Counted from the stretch's first letter, positions 25,718-34,647 are shown. The stretch is 64,000 nt of DNA from Methylibium sp. Root1272 (GCF_001425905.1 NZ_LMDY01000018.1:1-64000), one strand, 5' to 3'. Translations and numbers: made by a program. The notes: generated from the letters alone by a model not told the origin.

Positions 25718-26692
25718 TCAGCGCCCGCCGGCAGCGGGCTGACCGCCGCAGTGGCGGATGAAGTCCGCCGTCGTGCGGCCCGGGCGCTTGTCACGGCGCA
25801 GCACCATCGACAGGCGGCGCGTCGGCAGCGGCAGCCGCGTGCCCAGCGCCACCAGCTGTCCGTCGGCCAGCGACTGCGCGACCGCGTGGCGCGACAGGCA
25901 ACCGAGCCAGCCGCCGGCGGCCACCACGTGCTTGATGGCCTCGGTGCTGCCGAGTTCGATGCCCACCTTCACCTGCGGCAGGTACTGCACCAGCCAGGCG
26001 TCGGCGACCTGGCGCGTGCCGGAACCCTGCTCGCGCAGCACCCAGGTGGCCTGCGCGAGCTGGCGCTGCGTGGCCACCCGCCCCGCGAGCGGATGATCCG
26101 GCGCGGCGACGATCACGAGCTCGTCGCTCAGCCACGGGTGCACGATGAGATCCGGGTGCGTCTGTGGCCCCTCGATGAAGCCGACGTCGGCATCGAACGC
26201 CGCCACCGCCTCCACCACCTCGCGCGTGTTGCCGATGCGCAGCTGCACCGGACTGGCCGGGTGCGTCAGCATCCAGCGCGACACCCGCTCGGGCAGCAGG
26301 TACTCGCCGATCGTGAAGCTCGCGGCCACGCGCAGCGGCGCCGCGTGCTCGCCGCTGAACAGACCTTCCAGCTCGGCGGCATCGTCGAGCAGGCTCTGCG
26401 CCCGCGGCAGCAGCGCACGACCGTTCTCGTTGAGCAGCAGGCGCCGGCCCACGCGATCGAAGAGCTGCACGCCGACCACCGCCTCCAGCTCGGCCAGCGC
26501 GGTGCTGGCCGCCGACTGCGATCGCGCCACGCGGTCGGCCGCGGCGCGCGTGCTGCCCTCACGCGCCGTGGCCACGAACACCTCGAGCTGACGCATCCCC
26601 AGGCGCAGCCGGGCGGGCGCGTGCGCCGCGGGCAGTTCGGCCGCCGCAGCGGCCCGAACCGGGCGATTCTTTCGATCTGATTTATCGATCAT
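25718..26692 (-). CDS. LysR family regulator (CysB/CbbR-like N-terminus)
   Basis: This 324-residue LysR protein has its HTH at MRQLEVFVATAREGSTRAAA, preceded by a 30-residue arginine- and alanine-rich extension when started at ATG 26692. A start at the internal ATG would give the usual length of about 290. The effector domain contains ADVGFIEGPQTHPDL and LREQGSGTRQVAD. It is divergent from the sulfite dehydrogenase operon (82-bp gap) and convergent with the thiol dioxygenase gene, so it probably controls one or both. Confidence 0.85.
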   Translation of the reverse strand: MIDKSDRKNRPVRAAAAAELPAAHAPARLRLGMRQLEVFVATAREGSTRAAADRVARSQSAASTALAELEAVVGVQLFDRVGRRLLLNENGRALLPRAQSLLDDAAELEGLFSGEHAAPLRVAASFTIGEYLLPERVSRWMLTHPASPVQLRIGNTREVVEAVAAFDADVGFIEGPQTHPDLIVHPWLSDELVIVAAPDHPLAGRVATQRQLAQATWVLREQGSGTRQVADAWLVQYLPQVKVGIELGSTEAIKHVVAAGGWLGCLSRHAVAQSLADGQLVALGTRLPLPTRRLSMVLRRDKRPGRTTADFIRHCGGQPAAGGR

Positions 26693-26774
26693 CGTGAGCA
26701 ATATTCTCCGCTTTTTCCTTTGAGGACCGATCACTACCATCGATCGCAGCCTCCAGCCAACCCGGGACCGGACC

Positions 26775-29723
26775 GTGTTCAAGTTCCTCTCCAGCGATCC
26801 GATCCACGACCCGCTCGCACCGCCGCTGCCGGCCGCGCGCACCGAGGTCAAGTGCACCACCTGCTACATGTGCGCGTGCCGCTGCGGCATCCGCGTGCAC
26901 CTGCGGCAGGGCGAGAACGGCCCGGAGGTGCGCTACATCGACGGCAACCCCGCGCACCCGATCAACCAGGGCGTGATCTGCGCGAAGGGCTCCTCGGGGA
27001 TCATGAAGCAGGTCTCGCCGGCACGGCTCACGCAGCCGCTGTTGCGCAAGAAGGGCAGCGAACGCGGCGCCGGTGAGTTCGAGCCGATCAGCTGGGACCT
27101 CGCGTTCGAGATGCTGACCGAGCGGCTGCAGAAGATCCGCTCCACCGACCCGAAGAAGTTCGCGCTGTTCACCGGCCGCGACCAGATGCAGGCGCTCACC
27201 GGCCTGTTCGCGCGTCAGTTCGGCACGCCCAACTACGCGGCGCACGGCGGCTTCTGCTCGGTGAACATGGCTGCCGGCATGATCTACACGATCGGCGGCT
27301 CGTTCTGGGAGTTCGGCGGCCCCGACCTCGACCACGCCAGGCTGTTCGTGATGATCGGCACCGCCGAGGACCACCACAGCAACCCGATGAAGATCGCGCT
27401 GAGCAAGTTCAAGCGCGCGGGCGGACGCTTCATCTCGATCAACCCGGTGCGCACCGGCTACTCGGCGATCGCCGACGAGTGGATCCCGATCAAGCCGGGC
27501 ACCGACGGTGCGCTGTTCATGGCGCTGCTGCACGAGCTGATCGCGTCGGACCTGGTCGATCGGCCCTTCCTGCAGCGCTACACCAACGCGCCGCAGCTGG
27601 TGGTGCTGGAGGACGGCGAGCGCGAGGGCCTGTTCGCCTTCGATCCGGCAGCGGGCCCGCCGGGCGACGGCCGCAACCCGCACAACAAGCTGGTGTGGGA
27701 CCTCGCCAGCGGCAGCGTGAAGGCGGCCTACCCGGAGGGCATCGCCGAGGGCTGCGAGCCGGCGCTGGAAGGTCAATACCGGCTGGCGGACGGTACGCGC
27801 GTCGCACCTTCGTTCGAGCTGCTGCGCGAGCGCGTGGCCACCTGCACGCCGGAGTGGGCGTCGCAGATCACCGGCATCCCGGCCGAGCGCATCCGCAAGC
27901 TGGCGCGCGAGCTGGGCGAGACGGCACTGCAGCAGGCCTTCGAGCTGCCGATTCCCTGGACCGACGCCTGGGGCAAGCAGCACCCGACCACCAGCGCACG
28001 GCCGGTCGCCTTCCATGCGATGCGCGGCCTGGCGGCGCACTCCAACGGCTTCCAGACGGTGCGTGCGCTGGCGGTGCTGATGAGCGTGCTGGGCACGATC
28101 GATGCGCCCGGGGGCTTTCGCCACAAGGCGCCCTACCCGCGCCACATCGTGCCCAACTACCGGGCCTTCAACTCGCCGGAGATGATCCAGCCCAACACGC
28201 CGCTCAACGCGGCCCCGCTGGGTTTCCCGGCCAGCCCCGACGAGCTGGCGATCAACCCCGACGGCTCGCCGATCCGTATCGACCACGCGTTCTCGTGGGA
28301 GCACCCGCTCTCGGCGCACGGGCTGATGCACAACGTGATCAGCAACGCCACCAAGGGCGACCCCTACCGCATCGACACGCTGCTGATCTTCATGGCCAAC
28401 ATGGCCTGGAACTCGACCATGAACACCATGGCCGTGCGCGAGATGCTCAACGCCAAGGCCGACGACGGCGAGTTCAAGATCCCCTTCCTGGTGGTGTGCG
28501 ACGCCTTCCAGAGCGAGATGGTGGCGTTCGCCGATCTGGTGCTGCCGGACACCACCTACCTCGAGCGCCATGACGTGATGAGCATGCTCGACCGGCCGAT
28601 CTCGGAGTTCGACGGTCCGGTCGACTCGGTGCGCGTGCCGGTGCTGCCGCCGACCGGCCAGTGCAAGCCCTTCCAGGAGGTGCTGATCGAACTGGCCTCG
28701 CGGCTCAAGTTCCCGGCCTTCACCACCGCCGAGGGCGGTCGCAAGTTCACCGGCTACCCGGACTTCGTCGTCCGCTTCGAGCCGCAGCCCGGCATCGGCT
28801 TCCTGATGGGCTGGCGCGGCGAGAACGGCGAGAAGCACCTGCGCGGCGCGCCCAACCCGAAGCAGTGGGAGATGTACGAGAAGAACAACTGCGTCTTCCA
28901 GTACCACCTGCCCAAGGACATGCAGTACATGCGCAACTGGAACCGCGGCTACCTCGACTTCGCCAAGGAGCATGGCTGGCGACAGCGCAACGATCCGGTG
29001 CAGCTGGCGCTCTACTCCGACACGCTGCAGAGCTTTCGCCTCGCCGCGCTCGGCAAGACACCCGGCCGCCAGCCGCCCGAGCACCTGCGCGAACGCATCG
29101 CGACCTATTTCGATCCATTGCCGTTCTGGTATCCGCCGCTCGAGTACGCGGCCACCGACGAGGCCGCCTACCCGCTCAACGCGATCACGCAGCGGCCGAT
29201 GGCGATGTACCACTCCTGGGATTCGCAGAACGCCTGGCTGCGCCAGATCCACAGCCACAACTACCTGCAGGTCAATCCGCTCACCGCGCAGGCCGCGGGC
29301 ATCGCCGACGGCGGCTGGTGCTGGGTCGAAAGCCAGTGGGGCAAGGTGCGCTGCATGCTGCGCTACAGCGAGGCGGTGGAGCCCGGCACCGTGTGGACCT
29401 GGAACGCGATCGGCAAGGCCGACGGCGCCTGGCAACTCGCGCCCGGCGCCGACGAGTCGCGCAAGGGCTTCCTGCTCAACCATCTGATCTCCGAGGAACT
29501 GCCGCTGGCCGGCAGCCCGGACGGCGTGGCGCGCACGATCAGCAACTCCGATCCCATCACCGGGCAGGCCGGCTGGTACGACGTGCGGGTGCGCATCCGC
29601 CCGGCCGACCCCGAGGAGCCCGAGGAGACCTTCCCTCAGGTGAAGGCGACGCCGGCGCCACCGGGCGTGCGTGGCACGACGTCGCGGGTGCTGACCTATT
29701 TCGCAGGACGCAAGACATCATGA
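26775..29723 (+). CDS. soeA: Molybdopterin oxidoreductase, sulfite dehydrogenase SoeA-like
   Basis: This 982-residue protein is the catalytic subunit of a complex iron-sulfur molybdoenzyme. An N-terminal [4Fe-4S] site is formed by CYMCACRC (Cys30, 33, 37) and Cys69 (GVICAKG), and Cys161 in HGGFCSVN is a likely molybdenum ligand. No twin-arginine signal is present, so it is cytoplasmic, as is SoeA of Allochromatium. The start is GTG 26775. The stop overlaps soeB as ATGA. SoeABC oxidises sulfite to sulfate and reduces quinone; the nearby thiol dioxygenase supports this, but a tetrathionate, polysulfide or other substrate cannot be excluded. Confidence 0.82.
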   Translation: MFKFLSSDPIHDPLAPPLPAARTEVKCTTCYMCACRCGIRVHLRQGENGPEVRYIDGNPAHPINQGVICAKGSSGIMKQVSPARLTQPLLRKKGSERGAGEFEPISWDLAFEMLTERLQKIRSTDPKKFALFTGRDQMQALTGLFARQFGTPNYAAHGGFCSVNMAAGMIYTIGGSFWEFGGPDLDHARLFVMIGTAEDHHSNPMKIALSKFKRAGGRFISINPVRTGYSAIADEWIPIKPGTDGALFMALLHELIASDLVDRPFLQRYTNAPQLVVLEDGEREGLFAFDPAAGPPGDGRNPHNKLVWDLASGSVKAAYPEGIAEGCEPALEGQYRLADGTRVAPSFELLRERVATCTPEWASQITGIPAERIRKLARELGETALQQAFELPIPWTDAWGKQHPTTSARPVAFHAMRGLAAHSNGFQTVRALAVLMSVLGTIDAPGGFRHKAPYPRHIVPNYRAFNSPEMIQPNTPLNAAPLGFPASPDELAINPDGSPIRIDHAFSWEHPLSAHGLMHNVISNATKGDPYRIDTLLIFMANMAWNSTMNTMAVREMLNAKADDGEFKIPFLVVCDAFQSEMVAFADLVLPDTTYLERHDVMSMLDRPISEFDGPVDSVRVPVLPPTGQCKPFQEVLIELASRLKFPAFTTAEGGRKFTGYPDFVVRFEPQPGIGFLMGWRGENGEKHLRGAPNPKQWEMYEKNNCVFQYHLPKDMQYMRNWNRGYLDFAKEHGWRQRNDPVQLALYSDTLQSFRLAALGKTPGRQPPEHLRERIATYFDPLPFWYPPLEYAATDEAAYPLNAITQRPMAMYHSWDSQNAWLRQIHSHNYLQVNPLTAQAAGIADGGWCWVESQWGKVRCMLRYSEAVEPGTVWTWNAIGKADGAWQLAPGADESRKGFLLNHLISEELPLAGSPDGVARTISNSDPITGQAGWYDVRVRIRPADPEEPEETFPQVKATPAPPGVRGTTSRVLTYFAGRKTS

Positions 29724-30514
29724 TCCAGTGGCTGAAAGACCTGCTGAAGTCCGACCTCGTCGCCGAGGCCCCGGCCCGAAGGACCGAGGCGCCGTCGGCG
29801 CGCCGCGGCCACGGCGATGGCACCGAGCCGCCGGAAACGCTGGCCAAGCAACTGGCGCTGGTGATCGACCTCAACGTCTGCGTCGGCTGCCACGCCTGCG
29901 TCACCGCCTGCAAGCAATGGAACACCTCCGGCTCGGCCGGCCCGCTGGCCGACGAGAACGCCTACGCGGCCAGCCCGACCGGCACCTTCTTCAACCGCGT
30001 GCAGACCTACGAGGCCGGCGTCTTCCCCGGCACCGACACCATCCATTTCCCGAAGAGCTGCCTGCACTGCGAGGATCCGCCGTGCGTGCCGGTGTGCCCG
30101 ACCGGCGCGAGCTACAAGCGCAAGGAAGACGGCATCGTGCTGGTCGACTACGACAAGTGCATCGGCTGCAAGTACTGCTCCTGGGCCTGCCCCTACGGCG
30201 CGCGCGAGCTCGACGAGGAACGGCAGGTGATGACCAAGTGCACGCTGTGCGTCGACCGCATCTACGACGAACTGCTGCCCAAGGCCGATCGCCGGCCCGC
30301 CTGCGTGATGGCCTGCCCGACCGGCGCTCGCCTGTTCGGTGACGTGAAGGACCCGGACTCCGATGTGTCCAAGGCGATCCGCGAACGCGGTGGCTACGCG
30401 CTGATGCCGGAGTGGGAAACGCAACCCGCCAACCAGTACCTGCCGCGCCGCATCACCGAGGTGGCCGGGCAGCGGCCCGACGGCGCGCCCGGACCCGCCG
30501 GCACGGCGCACTGA
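29720..30514 (+). CDS. soeB: 4Fe-4S ferredoxin subunit, SoeB-like
   Basis: This 264-residue electron-transfer subunit has four cysteine groups for [4Fe-4S] clusters: CVGCHACVTAC, CLHCEDPPCVPVCP, CIGCKYCSWACP and CTLC with CVMACP. This is the DmsB/PsrB/SoeB layout. It has an N-terminal extension of about 45 residues with charged linker. The start overlaps the soeA stop (ATGA). It passes electrons from SoeA to the membrane subunit. Confidence 0.87.
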   Translation: MIQWLKDLLKSDLVAEAPARRTEAPSARRGHGDGTEPPETLAKQLALVIDLNVCVGCHACVTACKQWNTSGSAGPLADENAYAASPTGTFFNRVQTYEAGVFPGTDTIHFPKSCLHCEDPPCVPVCPTGASYKRKEDGIVLVDYDKCIGCKYCSWACPYGARELDEERQVMTKCTLCVDRIYDELLPKADRRPACVMACPTGARLFGDVKDPDSDVSKAIRERGGYALMPEWETQPANQYLPRRITEVAGQRPDGAPGPAGTAH

Positions 30515-30528
30515 GCGGGGAGAGACGC

Positions 30529-31461
30529 ATGCACCCCGCGTTCTCGATCGTCTTCTTCACCACGCTGGCCGGCATCGCGCAGGGTCTCGTGGTGGCGCTC
30601 GCCCTGGCGGTGCTGCTCGGCCCGGCGCCGTCGGTCGGCTTCCTGAGTGCGGCGCTGCTGCTGGCCGGCGTGCTGCTGCTGCTCGGCCTGGGCGCCTCCT
30701 TCCTGCACCTGGGCCGGCCCGAGCGGGCCTGGCGCGCGGCGCTGATGTGGCGCACCTCGTGGATGTCGCGCGAGGTCATCGTGTTGCCGGCCTTCATCGG
30801 CATCGTGGCGCTGTGGTGGCTGGCGCTGCAATGGGGCGTCGTCACGCCGTGGGCAGCGCTGCTGCCGGTGGCGGCGCTCGTCGGGGCCGCAGCGCTCTGG
30901 TACTGCACGGCGATGATCTACGCCTGCGTGCGCTTCATCCAGGAATGGGCCCACCCGCTGACGCTGGTGAACTACACCCTGATCGGCCTGTCGTCGGGGT
31001 TGGTGCTGGCCTGCGCGCTGGCCGCTGGCTACGGCGAGGCCGCACTGCTGGGCGCCGTGGCGCCCTGGGCGCTGATCGCGACGCTGGCCGCCTGGTTCAC
31101 GCGCACGCTGGCGCTGCGCCGCAATGCCGCGCTGAAGCCGAAGTCGACGCTGCAGTCGGCCACCGGCATCCGCGCGCCGCAGCTGGTGCAGAAGTCGATG
31201 GGCATGTCGGCCGGCTCGTTCAACACGCGCGAGTTCTTCCACGGCGCGGGCCTCGCGGCGATGCGGCAGACCAAGCTCGCCTTCATCGTGCTCGGCTTCG
31301 CGCTGCCGTCGGTGCTGCTGGCCTGGGGGTTGCTCGGCGGCCCGGCGATCGTTTGGTGGCTGACGCTGCTGGTGCAGGCGCCGGGGCTGGTGGCCGAACG
31401 CTGGTTCTTCTTCGCCCAGGCGCGCCATCCGCAGAACCTGTACTACCAGCAGGTGTCGTGA
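30529..31461 (+). CDS. soeC: DmsC-type membrane anchor subunit, SoeC-like
   Basis: This 310-residue integral membrane protein has eight to nine hydrophobic helices and DmsC-family features: FLHLGRPERAWRAALMWRTS after helix 2 and WMSREVIVLPAF. It anchors the cytoplasmic SoeAB part and donates electrons to quinone. ATG 30529 follows soeB by 14 bases and is preceded by GGGGAGAG. It is convergent with the muconolactone-isomerase-like gene. Confidence 0.86.
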   Translation: MHPAFSIVFFTTLAGIAQGLVVALALAVLLGPAPSVGFLSAALLLAGVLLLLGLGASFLHLGRPERAWRAALMWRTSWMSREVIVLPAFIGIVALWWLALQWGVVTPWAALLPVAALVGAAALWYCTAMIYACVRFIQEWAHPLTLVNYTLIGLSSGLVLACALAAGYGEAALLGAVAPWALIATLAAWFTRTLALRRNAALKPKSTLQSATGIRAPQLVQKSMGMSAGSFNTREFFHGAGLAAMRQTKLAFIVLGFALPSVLLAWGLLGGPAIVWWLTLLVQAPGLVAERWFFFAQARHPQNLYYQQVS

Positions 31462-31468
31462 GCCGCGG

Positions 31469-31786
31469 CTATTCGCCGGCCAGCACCTCCAGCCGCTGCG
31501 ACCATTCTTCGTAGGAGCCGAGCAGGGTCCACTGGAAGTCGCACATGAAGTCGTAGCCGAGCTTGAACAGCGGCAGGCTGTGCGTCAGCGCGTCGATCTG
31601 CTCGACCGACTCGACCTCGACGATCGCGATCACTTCGTAGCGCCCCGGCACCTTCCAGACCTTCTGGATCACGCCGGCCGCGACGCCGGCGGCCACCGCC
31701 GCGGACTCCTGCTTCCAGGCGCCGAAGAATTCCTGGTTCGACATGCGGTCGGGCTTGCGAAGATGGGCGTGAAGCAGCACTTGCAT
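31469..31786 (-). CDS. Muconolactone delta-isomerase-like protein
   Basis: This 105-residue protein resembles the MIase family (MQVLLHAHLRKPDRMSNQEF, then VWKVPGRYEVIAIVEVES and ALTHSLPLFKLGYDF). Known members isomerise muconolactone in the beta-ketoadipate pathway, but many are of unknown function. The gene stands alone without other catechol genes and is divergent from a styrene-oxide-isomerase-like gene, 155 bases away, so the two may share control. Confidence 0.78.
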   Translation of the reverse strand: MQVLLHAHLRKPDRMSNQEFFGAWKQESAAVAAGVAAGVIQKVWKVPGRYEVIAIVEVESVEQIDALTHSLPLFKLGYDFMCDFQWTLLGSYEEWSQRLEVLAGE

Positions 31787-31941
31787 GGATCTCCTCCGTA
31801 TCGGTGAAGCGTCCACTTTAGGGTCGGCGCTGGCCGTCGATGCCCGCGGATTACCCTGCCAGCGCACCGGTCGACATCGACCCTCACTCCCTGGCACCAT
31901 GCCGCGCGGAGACACCACGACGACAAACACGGGAGACGGCG

Positions 31942-32427
31942 ATGCTGAGTTCAATGCAGAAGCAGTGGTTCGGGCATGGCGTGCTGATGATCCTGGCCAC
32001 GCTGCTCGGCGGGGTCGGCCTCTGGATGTTCCTGGTCGGCGGCTTCGAGATCGTGCCCGGCTACATCCTCCATTTCCAGCTGCCGGGGTCGGCCGAGGGC
32101 TGGCGCCGTGCGCACGCCGGGCCGGCCCTGAACGGCCTGATGGTCATCGCGGTGGCGCTGGTCCTGCCGGCGCTGAACTTCCCCGAGAGGAAGGCCTCGT
32201 GGCTCGGCTGGCTGGTCGTCGCGGACGGCTGGGCCAACGTCGTCTTCTACTTCTTCAGCAACCTGTCGCCGAATCGCGGCCTGAGCTTCGGCCCCAACGT
32301 CTTCGGCGAGGGCAACGTGTACAGCGCCATCGCGCTGGCGCCGGCCTACCTGTTCGGCGTGATCGCCGTCGTCGTGCTGGCCATCATCGGCTGGGAGGGC
32401 ATTCGGTCCGGGCGTTCAGCCGCGTGA
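31942..32427 (+). CDS. Styrene-oxide-isomerase-like membrane protein
   Basis: This 161-residue protein has four membrane helices and strongly resembles StyC, which converts styrene oxide to phenylacetaldehyde by a heme-dependent Meinwald rearrangement. Recalled from StyC of strain VLB120, the catalytic-site residues are conserved at the same numbers: His58 (heme ligand) and Asn64 in AHAGPALNG, Asp95 in ADGWANV and Tyr103. Flanking motifs GVGLWM, GGFEIVPGYI and SNLSPNRGL also match. ATG 31942 follows GGGAGA; an upstream in-frame ATG (31840) is unlikely. No styrene monooxygenase or phenylacetaldehyde dehydrogenase is nearby, so the natural epoxide substrate is unknown. Confidence 0.83.
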   Translation: MLSSMQKQWFGHGVLMILATLLGGVGLWMFLVGGFEIVPGYILHFQLPGSAEGWRRAHAGPALNGLMVIAVALVLPALNFPERKASWLGWLVVADGWANVVFYFFSNLSPNRGLSFGPNVFGEGNVYSAIALAPAYLFGVIAVVVLAIIGWEGIRSGRSAA

Positions 32428-32438
32428 GAGCGATCGCG

Positions 32439-32514
32439 TGGTGCCGGCTTTCGGAATCGAACCGAAGACCTTCCGCTTACAAGGCGGGTGCTCTACCAAC
32501 TGAGCTAAGCCGGC
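32439..32514 (-). tRNA. tRNA-Thr (anticodon UGU)
   Basis: Read on the minus strand, the 76-base gene folds into a full cloverleaf. The acceptor stem is GCCGGCT/AGCCGGC, the D arm is GCTCAGTTGGTAGAGC, and the anticodon loop is CTTGTAA, giving anticodon UGU. The T loop is TTCGATT, and the 3' CCA is encoded. It decodes ACA and other Thr codons ending in A. Confidence 0.96.
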
Positions 32515-32592
32515 GCGCGGTGAGGATTGTAGGAGCGTCGGTGCGCGACGACGCGGCAGCAGCAGCGCAGGCGGCGGCGCCTGCGTTGGTCA

Positions 32593-33114
32593 CTACTTGA
32601 CGCGCTTGAGCGAGGGGCGCCCGCCGCCGGGTGGCTCGGGCGGTGACTCGTCGTCCTCTGCCGAGGCGTGCGCCGCATCATCGCCGGGAGCCGGAGCCTC
32701 GGCCAGCCGGAGCCCGCGAGGTGCGGCACCGCCATCCGTCGCGCCGCTGCCCTCGACGAGCGGCGGCTCGCCGCCGGCCGGCGGCGCGGGAAACGCCATG
32801 CCCTGCCCGTTCTCGCGCGCATAGATGGCGATCACGTGATCGATCGGCACGACGATCTCGCGGGCAGTACCGCCGAAGCGCGCCTTGAAGCTGATGAAGT
32901 CGTTGCCGAGCTGCAGGCTGCTGGTGGCCTCGAAGCTGGCGTTCAGCACGATCTCGTTGTTCTTGACGTACTCGGCCGGCACCTGCACCGAGCCGTCCAC
33001 GTACACCGCCAGGTAGGGCGTGTAGCCGTTGTCGGTGCACCAGTCGTGCAGCGCACGGATCAGGTAGGGGCGCGTCGAGGCGCCCTGCGTGTCCGGCGAG
33101 ACGGGGATCGTCAT
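32593..33114 (-). CDS. sspB: ClpXP adaptor protein SspB
   Basis: This 173-residue protein begins with the SspB fold (RPYLIRALHDWCTDNGYTPY, then GSVQVPAEYVKNNEIVLNAS) that binds the ssrA tag and delivers tagged proteins to ClpXP. A long flexible, acidic and Pro/Gly-rich linker (about 110-160) leads to a basic C-terminal tip, RPSLKRVK, which matches the ClpX-binding tail. The gene lies 22 bases after sspA, the usual order. Confidence 0.93.
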   Translation of the reverse strand: MTIPVSPDTQGASTRPYLIRALHDWCTDNGYTPYLAVYVDGSVQVPAEYVKNNEIVLNASFEATSSLQLGNDFISFKARFGGTAREIVVPIDHVIAIYARENGQGMAFPAPPAGGEPPLVEGSGATDGGAAPRGLRLAEAPAPGDDAAHASAEDDESPPEPPGGGRPSLKRVK

Positions 33115-33136
33115 CGTGGCGCTCCTGCGGCCCGAC

Positions 33137-33751
33137 CTACTTGCGCATCACCTTCTCGGACGGCGTCAGCGCCTCGATGTAGGCCGGGCGCGAGAAGATG
33201 CGCTCGGCGTACTTCAGCAGCGGCAGTGCGTTCTTCGACAGGTCGATCGCGTAGTAGTCCAGGCGCCACAGCAGCGGCGCGATCGCGACGTCGAGCATCG
33301 AGAAGTCATCGCCGAGCATGTACTTGTTCTTCAGGAAGATCGGCGCGAGCTGCGTGAGCCGGTCGCGGATCTGGCTGCGCGCCTTCTCGAGCTGCTTGTC
33401 GGTCGCCTTGACGCCGCTGCGGCCTTCGAGCAGGTTCACGTGCGCGAACAGCTCCTTCTCGAAGTTGAACAGGAACAGCCGCACGCGCGCGCGCGCCACC
33501 GGGTCGCCCGGCATCAGCTGCGGGTGCGGGAAGCGCTCGTCGATGTACTCGTTGATGATGTGCGACTCGTACAGGATGAGGTCGCGTTCGACGAGGATGG
33601 GCACCTCGTTGTACGGGTTCATCAGCGCGATGTCTTCGGGTTTCGCGAACAGGTCGACGTCGCGGATCTCGAAATCCATGCCCTTCTCGAACAGCACGAA
33701 ACGGCAGCGGTGGGAGTAGGGGTCGGTCGTTCCGGAGTAAAGCACCATCAT
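33137..33751 (-). CDS. sspA: Stringent starvation protein A
   Basis: This 204-residue protein has the glutathione-S-transferase fold: a thioredoxin-like N-terminal domain (MVLYSGTTDPYSHRCRFVLF) with NPYNEVPILVERDLILYESH, and a helical C-terminal domain. SspA binds RNA polymerase and alters promoter choice in stress; it lacks GST activity. It is followed by sspB and preceded by the terminator of the bc1 operon, so the pair has its own promoter in the short gap upstream. Confidence 0.93.
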   Translation of the reverse strand: MMVLYSGTTDPYSHRCRFVLFEKGMDFEIRDVDLFAKPEDIALMNPYNEVPILVERDLILYESHIINEYIDERFPHPQLMPGDPVARARVRLFLFNFEKELFAHVNLLEGRSGVKATDKQLEKARSQIRDRLTQLAPIFLKNKYMLGDDFSMLDVAIAPLLWRLDYYAIDLSKNALPLLKYAERIFSRPAYIEALTPSEKVMRK

Positions 33752-33787
33752 GGCGGCGGGCTCCTAGGGTTCTTCGAGGGCCATCAG

Positions 33788-33831
33788 AAAAAACGCAAGC
33801 GGAGCGGATGCATGCATCCCGCTCCGCTCGC
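33788..33831 (-). terminator. Rho-independent terminator of petABC
   Basis: On the minus strand a 10-bp stem AGCGGAGCGG/CCGCTCCGCT (33798-33807 and 33819-33828), extended by two more pairs past one mismatch, is followed by six T residues (33788-33793). It lies about 50-90 bases after the cytochrome c1 stop and before sspA. It is the only classic stem plus T-run seen in the window. Confidence 0.85.
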
Positions 33832-33879
33832 ACCGTCACAGACCGACGGGCGCCTGATGCGCCCCGGCCTGCGGGTCAC

Positions 33880-34647
33880 TTACTTCACATCTTTCCAGTA
33901 GGCCGCATTCAGCCGCCAGGCAATGATGGTGAACACGCCGAGGAACAGCAGCACCCAGACGCCGAGTCGCTTGCGCTGGCTCTGCGCCGGTTCGCCCATC
34001 CACTGCAGGTAGGCCACCAGGTCACCGACGGCTTCGTCGTAGGCCAGCGGGCTCAACGTGCCGGGGGTGAGTTGCTCGTAGCCGGCAAAGCGGTGCACCT
34101 TCTTGCTCTCGTTGTGCGGATCGGCTTCCTCGACGAACTTCGCGGCCCGCTGCCCTTGCAGCTCCCACAGCACGTGCGGCATGCCGACGCTCGGGAAGGC
34201 CATGTTGTTCCAGCCGGTCGCCTTGGTCTCGTCGCGGTAGTAGCTGCGCAGGTAGGTGTACAGGTAATCGGCGCCGGTCCCGGCCGCGCCGGCACGCGAG
34301 CGCGCGATCACGGTCAGGTCGGGCGGCACGCCGCCGAACCACTCCTTGGCGTGCTTGGCATCGAGCGCGACCTTCATCGTCTCGCCGACCTTGTCGGTCG
34401 CGAACAGCAGGTTGCCCTTGATCTGCGCTTCGCTCAGGCCGATCTCCTGCAGCCGGTTGTAGCGCATGTAGGCGGCCGAGTGGCAGTTCAGGCAGTAGTT
34501 GACGAACAGCTTGGCGCCGTGCTGCAGGGCCGCCACGTCGGTCATCTTGTTCTCGGGAAACTTGTCCCAGGCGATACCGCCTTCGGACGCGCGGGCCGTG
34601 CCGGCGAAGGCGCAGGCAGCCAGCAGCAGGGCGATCAGCTTCTTCAT
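33880..34647 (-). CDS. petC: Ubiquinol-cytochrome c reductase, cytochrome c1
   Basis: This 255-residue subunit of the bc1 complex has a cleavable signal peptide (residues 1-20), the heme-binding CLNCH motif near residues 52-56, a distal methionine region GMPHVLWELQG and a C-terminal membrane anchor (LGVWVLLFLGVFTIIAWRLN). It passes electrons from the Rieske centre to soluble cytochrome c. It is the last gene of petABC, 20 bases after petB. Confidence 0.95.
   Translation of the reverse strand: MKKLIALLLAACAFAGTARASEGGIAWDKFPENKMTDVAALQHGAKLFVNYCLNCHSAAYMRYNRLQEIGLSEAQIKGNLLFATDKVGETMKVALDAKHAKEWFGGVPPDLTVIARSRAGAAGTGADYLYTYLRSYYRDETKATGWNNMAFPSVGMPHVLWELQGQRAAKFVEEADPHNESKKVHRFAGYEQLTPGTLSPLAYDEAVGDLVAYLQWMGEPAQSQRKRLGVWVLLFLGVFTIIAWRLNAAYWKDVK

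Noticed and set aside
26682-29483. Long minus-strand open frame (933 codons) opposite soeA
   Set aside because: Composition is that of a shadow frame, and the plus strand codes for a clear molybdoenzyme.
26775-31461. Formate dehydrogenase or nitrate reductase identity for the molybdoenzyme operon
   Set aside because: No selenocysteine or formate-type active-site pattern and no NarGHI-like subunits are seen; the DmsC-type anchor and lack of Tat signal fit SoeABC better.
32566-32585. Hairpin CGCAGGC/GCCTGCG after sspB as a terminator
   Set aside because: The stem is only 7 bp, there is no T-run and similar GC stems are frequent by chance in this DNA.
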